Shown piece by piece: positions 1 to 7,141 of a stretch of DNA of 18,433 bases. The position numbers and the translations under genes were made by a program. This DNA comes from Spirogloea muscicola (lineage: Eukaryota; Streptophyta; Zygnematophyceae; Spirogloeales; Spirogloeaceae). The DNA is taken from positions 211,332-229,764 of the forward strand of contig WELB01000031.1 in the NCBI GenBank assembly GCA_009602725.1, written 5' to 3'. Under the pieces are notes generated by a model. It saw only the letters and a program-made list of their open reading frames with translations, had not been told where the DNA came from and did no database searches. The first letter of the stretch is position 1. The number at the start of each line of letters is the position of its first letter.

Positions 1-342
1 GGTGGCGGACCCGGCGCGGGCGGCTCCGGCGAGTTCGCGCTGGTGACGCAGGTCGTGGGCGGCGTCGGCGGGCAGCATCTGCGGGGCGACGACGAGGGCG
101 GGGGCAATGGCGGCGGCGGCGGCGGCGGCAGCGGCGGCAAGGCCCGCCTGGGCAAGCGGCACCGCACGGTGTTCACGCCGGAGCAGCGCGCGGAGCTGGC
201 GGAGTTCGCGCACAAGGTGGAGTGGCGGCTGCGCAAGCAGCACGAGGCCGAGATCCAGGCCTTCTGCGCTCACATGGGCATCGCCCAGCAGGTGCTCCGC
301 AACTGGATCCAGAACAACAAGCACACGCTGGTCGCCAAGTGA
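1..342 (+). CDS. Zinc-finger homeodomain (ZF-HD/ZHD) transcription factor, 3' end only
   Basis: The frame is open from base 1 and stops with TGA at 340-342, giving about 113 residues with the N-terminus off the window. The protein begins Gly-rich, with a run of Gly codons at about 97-138. It ends in a homeodomain from about base 145 onward, with the motifs KRHRTVFTPEQ, LAEFAHKVEWRLRKQ, IQAFCAHMGI, VLRNWIQNNKH. These match the plant ZHD-class homeodomain (pattern KRxRTxFTxEQ...FAxxxGWR...FCxxxGVxxxVxKVWxHNNKH), including the Trp-x-x-Asn-Asn recognition helix. Family members bind DNA in the nucleus and dimerise through an N-terminal C3H3 zinc finger, which would lie upstream and cannot be seen. 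No intron interrupts the visible part. The homeodomain class is well supported; zinc-finger presence is inferred from the family only. Confidence 0.88.
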   Translation, partial: GGGPGAGGSGEFALVTQVVGGVGGQHLRGDDEGGGNGGGGGGGSGGKARLGKRHRTVFTPEQRAELAEFAHKVEWRLRKQHEAEIQAFCAHMGIAQQVLRNWIQNNKHTLVAK

Positions 343-1820
343 GCTCCTCGCCGCCCCGACTCCGCAATGCTGGGCTCCTGCTGCACCGCAGGCTGTCGTG
401 GCGACGTGCATGTGTATGCGTAACCTCGGGCAAGGGCGGTCGAGCTATCCGGGGAGGTAGGCTTGGAAAGGCTACAAAATACTCACTCAACCTCGGAAGT
501 GACGTTGGCTGTTCACTGGTCGCGGCAACCGCGGCCGTCCGCAAGCCTTCCCAGCCGGCAGTGTAGCTGCCGGCGCTGTCATAGTCCAATGCATCTGGGC
601 ACAGGGCTTGGCTGCCCACACCCCGGCTGGGCTGACGCCTGCCAAGCGGCACCGCCGCCGGCTGTGCAGGAGCAGCCGCACGGCTAGCGAGGTCGCCCCC
701 CCCAACTTCCCGACCGCGGCGCCCCTGTAAACGGTGGCTTGCGTACGCAGGCGTGTACCAATGTGCATTGCCACGCCACTCGGGCGCGGGGCCAGGCCGT
801 GGTCGGTCGCTGTCGGCGTTGCCGCCGCGGTTCCCGGCTGAGGCTCTCGCTACAGCACCCCTGGCTCAATCTTCTCTTCTCCCCTCTCAGTACATGGCAC
901 GTCCTGAGCCCCCTCCCTCCCCCCCCTCCACAAATAATGCTGGCCTTAAGCCGCACGATGATGGCCTTGCCTCAGCGGCACCAGCAGCACTGTCTGTGGC
1001 GGCCTCCTGCTACACAGTCCCCATTGCTACGCTGGCCTCTCGTGCTCGTGCTGGTCAGCAGCGACCACTGGCTATTGGTGAGCAAGGGCCGGCCCTTATT
1101 GGTGGGTGTACACTACGCCCTGCTTGGTGACACTCCTTTTGACGATGCCATTCCCTGTCGCAGTAGGAAGGAGGGCCCCACGGGCTCCCGTTTTGCAGCT
1201 GCACCACGGTGGCTGGCGAGCAGGCGGTCGTGTAAAGCTTGCTCACCCTTGCTTTGTCCAGTAGCAGCACCTCCGAGACTGCTCAAGGTGCTGACCTTGA
1301 GAGTGCCCCGTGTAGAAGCAAGTGCATGCCGGAATGCCACTAACACAACGTCTTTGTCTGCGACGCATTCACTGGGCAGTTCTGGGCACATCCGCAGCCG
1401 GTGCTGCAGAGGGTTTAGCTGCGCAAGCTGCTCCAAGCGCCAGAATCGCAACTGGGAAGCCGGTGTTATCCAGCAGGGCAGTAAGCTGAGGGGGATCTGG
1501 GGTTGGATGTCGGGTGGCTAGCAGAGGCAGGGTGCCCGTGGGGTGTACAGGCGTGGTCTATGCTGGGGCTATTACGAAGGTCAAGCGCGACTGCTGAAAC
1601 TGAAAAGGAGATAAGGAGATGCTCTAGAAGGACAGTGGCTGTCAATACAGACACAAATAACAGGCAGACGGCGCCAGCATCTGAGGAAGCTGCAGCTTCG
1701 GATCCAGCAGCGGCGACCTCATCATCGCACGTCTCCAGCAGCCCCATGCCAGCAGCTGGTGGTCAGGCCGTTCTGTACGCAGCAATGGACCTTTGCTCAG
1801 AGGAGCAGCGGTGTAGTTCT
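343..1820. other. Spacer downstream of the ZHD gene, no supported gene
   Basis: This stretch holds the ZHD 3' UTR and then about 1 kb without recognisable protein similarity. There is a good pyrimidine tract ending in CAG at about 868-890, followed by an ATG at 894. It opens a 78-codon frame rich in Ala, Pro and Ser. A Ser/Ala-rich frame also runs from 1560 to 1820. Neither resembles a known family or can be linked to convincing further exons, so I call no gene. Confidence 0.4.
726..730 (+). terminator. TGTAA, candidate polyadenylation signal of the ZHD gene
   Basis: TGTAA is the common green-algal polyadenylation signal. This copy is about 385 bases after the ZHD stop codon, on the same strand. 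A pentamer occurs often by chance, so this is weak. Confidence 0.25.
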
Positions 1821-2139
1821 GATGATTGGAAGAGGGAGGCTGGATCCTCCCAGTTTGTCCAATTGACCTGGTTCCGCTCCAATGGGCGGGGCTTTTACAA
1901 CCATCGCTCCGCTTTGGGGGAGACGACCTTCTCTTGGGCTATTCCACAGCCATTGGCCCCCTTTGCAGGCGTGAGATGGCTGTCTTTGGTGGGCTAGCCT
2001 TTCACAGTCCTCGCCCCCCTTTGAAAGAGCTGCTTCTTCTCTTGCAGGACCTGCTTCCTTTTCTCTCTGCAATGGCAAAAATCGCGATAAAGAGAGGGGG
2101 AAGGCACGTGGTGCGCTTGAAATGAAAGCGTGGCTACTT

Positions 2140-2183
2140 CAAGCCAATGCATTACACAGACATTCAGACAATGTATTGGCTTG
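2140..2183. repeat. Short inverted repeat with ATTGGCTTG arms
   Basis: Arms 2140-2153 and 2170-2183 are reverse complements at 13 of 14 positions, separated by 16 bases. The right arm, AATGTATTGGCTTG, recurs in the tandem units at 3281-3453, so this is part of the repeat family. Confidence 0.6.
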
Positions 2184-2397
2184 TAAAGAGAGAGATAGCG
2201 CGTGGCGCACACAGATCGAGCCAAACACACTGGGCCACGAGGGCCGGCGGGGCGATGGGGTGCCTGCGCAGAGCGGAGGTGTGATTGTCGGTAACCAGCA
2301 AAAAAGCCAATCAAAGGGTGACGATGGCACGGAGCGAGCCGACGCACGAGCCGACGGAAGGAGAGCCAGAAGGGAAGCGCGGCCAGATTGACTGGTG

Positions 2398-2443
2398 GCT
2401 GGGAAAGGCCAGCCCACAGGAATGGACAAGGTCTGAAGGAGCC
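2398..2443 (+). repeat. Copy of the GGCCAGCCCA...GGTCTGAAG repeat module
   Basis: The order of blocks is GGGAAAGGCCAGCCCA, then AATGGACAAGGTCTGAAGG, then GCC. The same order is seen at 4558-4612, 13861-13920 and 14366-14414, and on the minus strand at 13744-13793. Confidence 0.6.
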
Positions 2444-2755
2444 GGAGTACAAAGGACTAGGACTAAGAAATCAGCCAGGGAACGCTCAGTAACCTCTAGT
2501 CAGGAGATGCAAGTCTGAGTAGCTAGCCGGCGGAAAGACGTTGCCCTGACGGAAGCCGGAGGCCGCCGCCAAAGCTCGGCCTGCGCGCAAGTGAACCGCG
2601 AAGGCAAGGGACCGCTGCATCGAGATGGCCAAACGCATTCGGAAGACTTGTGCGAGGGGACCCGGCGACGTTGAAGCCGGGCTGCTCGAGGCGGCGGGCC
2701 GCGGACGAGTGGCGTAGGCAGGCGGGGCTAATCAGAGAGCACGAGCTTAGAGAAG

Positions 2756-3021
2756 AAAGGGCTCGCCCATTGAGGATAGGGGGCCAGAGGAAGCCAGAGG
2801 AAGGGCTTCGACGATGGGGCCGACACCTGTCTGGCTGCCAGCCATGCTCGCTGGACCCGGGGGTCCCAGCGGGTTACTGAGTAATTTGTAGCTGCTTTCT
2901 TTCTTTGTGTGCTTTGGTTTCTTAGCGCTTCCTCTGGCTTCCTCTGGCCCCCTTCTCGTTCTTTGTTCATTCTTTTTTGGGCTGGCTTGTCCAGCCCCTA
3001 TCCTCAATGGGCGAGCCCTTT
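2756..3021. repeat. Inverted repeat, right arm interrupted by 44 bases
   Basis: The left arm at 2756-2803 pairs perfectly in two blocks. Bases 2756-2782 are the reverse complement of 2995-3021 (27 of 27), and 2781-2803 of 2928-2950 (23 of 23). The right arm carries 44 extra bases (2951-2994) between the blocks. A third copy at 4431-4542 also has these bases, so the left arm is probably a deletion derivative rather than the right arm an insertion. Confidence 0.8.
2905..3021 (+). repeat. Full-length copy of an approximately 115-base dispersed repeat
   Basis: It runs from TGTGTGCTTTGGTTTCTTAG to GGGCGAGCCCTTT. It is closely similar to the reverse complement of 4431-4542, with shared blocks TTCTTAGCGCTTCC, TTTTGGGCTGGCTT and CCAGCCCCTATCCTCAA. 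Confidence 0.75.
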
Positions 3022-3280
3022 CCTCAGCGGGAGCGGCGCCGTCCCTTGCAGCCCCGTCGGCCTTGCTGGATGGGTTGTCCCGTAAACGTCGGGGACTCTT
3101 CCGTTGACCTCTTCCGTCTCGCGCGCTCTAAGTCAGGCCTCCGGCTTTCGTGGCGGCGCTCCAGCTCCCCAAGTTAGCTTGTCAGATTTGTTTGTGCTCA
3201 CCCGTGGGTACTAATGTCATCTTAGGTACCTTAGATTAGGTCTCCGTATTATATAGCATTGTTTAGTCTGCACTCGACTC

Positions 3281-3453
3281 TGCCTGAACAATGTATTGGC
3301 TTGAATTGGCCTCCCTTTCAATTCATGCGCCCCGCGCGCCTTCCCCCCCTTCCGTCGCCCTTGGCCTTCATGCGCTAGCTTTTGCCTGAAGACGATTGGC
3401 TTAGATTGGCCTCGCTGGCAGCGTCTTTTCTTCTCATGCGCACCGCGCGCCTT
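3281..3453 (+). repeat. Two tandem degenerate units of about 65 bases
   Basis: Units 3281-3343 and 3383-3453 share TGCCTGAA, ATTGGCTTRRATTGGCCTC and TCATGCGCMCCGCGCGCCTTC in the same order, about 102 bases apart. They share ATTGGCTTG with the inverted repeat at 2140-2183. Confidence 0.65.
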
Positions 3454-4126
3454 CTCTCGTCCATTTTGGCCCAACACAGAGGTTTGTTCTACAAGAAACG
3501 GTCGAAGGCCGTGGATAGAGGACGAAGCACTTCATTCAAAGCGATCGAAGGCTGTAAAAAGAGGACGTATCAGCTCACCTTGAAGGGGCGAGGGCTGTGA
3601 AGAAGGCATGCTCTTTTCACAAGCAAGCTGCTTTGGAAAGCAAAGGGGGCGATTGCTGCGACTTTGCTGCTGTTTCTGGGTTGAAAGCAGCGGCAAAGCT
3701 TCACTCCAGCTGCGAGGTGAAGCTCACTCACTTCAGCTCCACTTACTAAGCTCCCCTTCGCTGTAGCCAACTTGCATGGCTGCGATGTAGGCGCCTTCCT
3801 TGAGCATTTTCTTTTACCTTCCGGCCTTCCAGCTACGAACTACTACAGAGTAGCTACTTGCATAGCTGTGTTGCTTTTAGCACCTTCTACCCAAGGGGGC
3901 GAGGGCCGTGACAGAGGAACGCTCCTCCGAAGGGGGCAAGGCCAGTCCGAAGGGAAAGGACAAGCTTCGAAGGGGCCGGAAAGACAGTCTCCTTGGAAGG
4001 AGCTTGCTTTGCAGCCCTCGCCTCCTCTGAAAGAGCTACTTCTTCTGGCACCCTGAGTGGTTTCGACGTCTCTCCCGGCTCCTTTGGAGCTTGTTCATGC
4101 GTTTGTGGCTCGTGGCTGCCTTTCCC

Positions 4127-4193
4127 TAGAGAAGAGGGGCTGGCAAAGAAGAAGAAGAAAGTGCTCGCCCATAGAGAAGAGGGGCTGGCAAAG
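4127..4193 (+). repeat. 22-base perfect direct repeat
   Basis: TAGAGAAGAGGGGCTGGCAA plus AG occurs at 4127-4148 and again at 4172-4193, 45 bases apart. Related forms follow near 4374-4393 and 4440-4460, so this is a locally amplified piece of the repeat family. Confidence 0.7.
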
Positions 4194-4430
4194 CCAACCC
4201 AAAAAGAATGGAAGGGGTCGGGAGCTGTGAAAAGCAAGAAATGCCAGAAACAGCTCTTCCAATCTTACCGCAATGGCTGTGAGAGGCCAGTCCAAAGAAG
4301 TGGCTCTCCCACTCCCGATGGGGGCAAGTGCTGTGAAAACGATGATACACGGTCTGCAAGAAAGTGCTCGCCTATAGAGAAGAAAGCCAGCCCAGAAAGA
4401 ATGGACAAACGACGTGAGCTCTCCCAAAAG

Positions 4431-4542
4431 AAGAAAGTGCTCGCCCGTTGAGGATAGGGGCTGGAAAAGCCAGCCCAAAACAGAATGAACAGAGCACGGG
4501 AAGGTGGCCAGGGGAAGCGCTAAGAAAAACAAGCACACAAGG
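4431..4542 (-). repeat. Second full-length copy of the dispersed repeat, inverted
   Basis: Its reverse complement aligns over its whole length with 2905-3021. Differences are scattered substitutions, so the two copies are old. Confidence 0.72.
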
Positions 4543-4557
4543 AAGGGGGGCGGGGGT

Positions 4558-4612
4558 TGTGAGTGGCCGGCCCAGGAAGGAGTGGACAAGGTCCAAGGGA
4601 CCGAAAGGCGCC
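4558..4612 (+). repeat. Copy of the GGCCAGCCCA...GGTC repeat module
   Basis: The block order is TTGTGAGTGGCCGGCCCAGG, then AGTGGACAAGGTCC, then GACCGAAAGG and GCC. It follows the inverted dispersed repeat at 4431-4542 with only a short G-rich gap. Confidence 0.6.
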
Positions 4613-4851
4613 AAGATCACACAGCAACGTAAGCCTCGACCCGTCTGGAAGAGCCACGTTCTCGTGCTTCCCAGAGAGCTTGTGCAAGAGGAGCTGCTTG
4701 TTCTTCTTCGGTGGAGAGGCGGCTCTGCGCTGCTCTGCGCCCCCGGGGCGGGCCGAGGCGCGGGGGGTGGCCGGCCCGACCGCCGGGATTGCGGGGGCTG
4801 GGGGGGCTTGCCGCGNCCCGCCGACGGCGGTGCCACAAGCCCGCTGCTTGG

Positions 4852-6576
4852 GGTGACATCGAGGAGCTGCTGCGCCGGTACAGCGGCTGCTGGGAGTACG
4901 CGACAGACCCGGCTCCGCGGCTTGTCCTGGACACCACGGCCCTGGACGCCCATGCCGCGCTGGCCGCCAGTATCGCGTGGATCAGTGAAGTCAGCAGTAG
5001 CTGCACGTCGATTGCTCACAGCACAACTGCCACAGCAGGCACCAAACTTGCAGGCTCTTGACGGGCTCGGAAGTCCTCCGGTTGATTGCCCAAGTTGCAG
5101 CACGCACCGGCGAAGCTGACAGGAGAGCATGGTGCAGAGGCCAGACAGCAGCAGGGTGCTGAAGGATGCAGCTTGGCTTTGAGAAATGTGCAGTGGGAGA
5201 AGTGAGGCAGATTACTTTTGTGGAGGTATGGCTGGATGACCTCTTGCCTGCTGGTCAGGCAAATGCCCAGTCACGCATCCCCTGCTCACTGAAGAAGCTG
5301 GACGAGCTTACTTGGGGGCAGAAGGGCTTGCAACTTGCCGGGCAGGTATCTGGCAACATATTCGGGCAATTATTAGCAACCTCTACTTGCTGATCCATGG
5401 TTACTGAGCGGCTTTGCAGCAGTTGATGTACATCTGTTGATATACTTGCCTTTGTACTTGGCCATTCAGGCGCTTCGTCACTCGATTTAATCCTACCCTG
5501 CTCATTGAGTTGGTGCTATTTATGAGTCTGTCTTCTATACGTCTCTACTTTCTGGCAGAGTCAGACCTGCATGTCTGCCTGGAAAGACATTCTGGTGCAA
5601 ACATCATATTCAATCGCCCAAGTGAAGTACGATCTTAAGCCCTTGTGACTGTTGACTGCAAGGTAGACACAGAGGCGCCTAAGAGGTTATTTTGGGTCTG
5701 GGTCTGGGCCAAAAAGGAAATGTGCTGAAGCAGTCAATTGACGCCACTGAATACGAACTGCCAAATTTGCTACCAGGCAAGCACCAGCCAGATGGTGTAT
5801 GCCAATTATGTGAGCAACATGCGCCCGCAATTTGAGATTATGCCAAACTCTCCTGTGTCTCGTGAAGGCACCCTGAGGTAATGTGTAAAGGGCGGTGACG
5901 TGAGGATTGGCGTTTCTATTTGCATCCTGATAATATCTTCAATCCTGGCTAAAATCGTTACCCGACCAATACCTCACTGTCTCGGTACCCTATGTCACCT
6001 CCCTGCTTGTGGTGAGGACAATCAGATACTCTAGAACCAGTTGCTGCCTTTTCTAATGATCAGAAGCTGGCGAAAATAGCCTCCAGATGTGAATGAGCTC
6101 AAGGACAGCCTTGCGCAGAAGCTGCTCTGCAAGCACTCTGACTGCCAAACTACTCAAGGAAGCTCAAGCCTAATCAAGGGTCTGTGGCACGGCAACTGCC
6201 ACAATAAGGGCAGCTACCATCTCATTGATTGGCTAGTATATTCACAGCCTGCAAGTACTGTACCTAGAGAGAGGACCCAATGTGGGCCTCTTGCTTTAGA
6301 ACGACCAAAACTTGTGCAATGTGCTCCATGCACCCTCGGTCGTTGCCATGCCATTAGTCCCTAGCTCCCTATCCTGGAGGGGCTGTGAGTCAGGGGCCAA
6401 GGAGAGTGCAACTTGCTGCCGCCCAGTCAAAGTCAAGAGGCAGAAGAAGTGATATGCAATTTGGGCACACTCTTCGTCATGCTGACGTCGCTGCACGACC
6501 TTGTGCGTCCAGAAGTTGCTTGGCATGGAGCTTTTGTCCCACTCTTTGTGGACCTCGTTCCGCAAGTGCACATTAG
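4852..6576 (+). pseudogene. Scattered exon-like segments, unrecognised gene or pseudogene
   Basis: I do not recognise this protein. Plus-strand segments with plausible splice borders and protein-like composition are: 4852-4987 (DIEELLRRYSGCWEYA); 5054-5146 (LLTGSEVLRLIAQVAARTGE); 5259-5345, exactly 29 codons between AG and GT (LKKLDELTWGQKGLQLAGQ); 5559-5626 (LERHSGANIIFNRPSE); 5792-5877 (YVSNMRPQFEIMPNSPVS); 6087-6179 (VNELKDSLAQKLLCKHSD); about 6440-6576 (EVICNLGTLFVMLTSLHDL). The phases do not chain smoothly. After 5626 the same frame meets TAA at 5636-5638 and then continues with ALVTVDCKVDTEAPKR. That favours a decaying gene, or a live gene with exons I have misplaced. The segments also could be chance open frames. 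The 5' limit is next to an unknown base (N at 4816). Confidence 0.3.
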
Positions 6577-6954
6577 GTGTCAAGAGGTACTGCAGCTGTT
6601 AAGAAGGTGCACTCTCAAACCACCCTTGAATGCCAGGACCAGGCAACAACCTCTGCCACTTGTTTCTCTGGTCACGGCCATTCTCACGATCGTCGCGGCC
6701 TTGTCTTACATGATCTGGTGTTGCTCCAGCCAGCCCCCCTCCAGCTCTGCAAGGTTTTGACAAGAAGAGCCATGCGACCAAGACCGTGGGCGAGGGTCCC
6801 ACAGATGACAGCCAGCGTGGTCAAAAGGCTCGCAAAGTTTGCCAGAACCTGATTGCCCTGCTGGGCGAGGTCGCGTGCCATCCACGACTGGATCACCCTG
6901 TCCTGCGTTGCGATGCTGAGGGCAAAGCCGCCCTCGCCTTGCTTCTCATGCTGG

Positions 6955-7060
6955 GCCGCCGCAGCCGCCGCCGCCACCGCTGCTGCCGCCGCTGCCGCTG
7001 CAGCCGCCGCCACTGCCTCGGCCGCCGCTGCCGCCGCTGCAGCTGCCGCCGGCAGTGCCG
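6955..7060. repeat. GCC/GCT triplet-rich low-complexity tract
   Basis: The tract consists of runs of GCC, GCT and GCA triplets. It encodes poly-Ala, poly-Pro/Leu or Arg/Cys-rich frames on the plus strand and poly-Ala on the minus strand. It lies just upstream of, or in, the first visible exon of the TPR gene. Its open frames on both strands are therefore not evidence of genes. Confidence 0.7.
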
Positions 7061-7141
7061 CCTGTGGCGCAATCAACTTCACCACCAACTCTGCCGCCAA
7101 CGCCGACGGCACTGCCGGAGCACGCCAAGGTGTTGCAATCG

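Larger units (their letters stand above)
1820..4650. repeat. Island of degenerate interspersed repeats
   Basis: The whole stretch is built from short, diverged, mutually related pieces in both orientations and has no coding frame I believe. Recurring pieces are (a) a module reading roughly GTGAGTGGCCAGCCCA then GGTCTGAAGGRGCC, (b) a unit containing GCTCGCCCATTGAGGATAGG, (c) ATTGGCTTG-containing units. Phrases such as GAAGGGGC-GAGGGC-GTGAA also recur, for example near 3583-3600 and 3898-3912. No reverse transcriptase, transposase or terminal repeats were seen, so it is most likely decayed non-autonomous repeat DNA. Confidence 0.65.

Noticed and set aside
739-1521. 260-codon plus-strand open frame
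   Set aside because: It begins at GTG, not ATG, its composition resembles random GC-rich sequence, and it shows no domain or related exon.
1503-1997. Ser/Ala-rich plus-strand frame, possible exon
   Set aside because: It runs directly into the repeat island, and no splice partner or homology could be found.
4372-5130. 252-codon minus-strand open frame
   Set aside because: It spans repeat copies and an N. The translation is repeat-derived low-complexity sequence.
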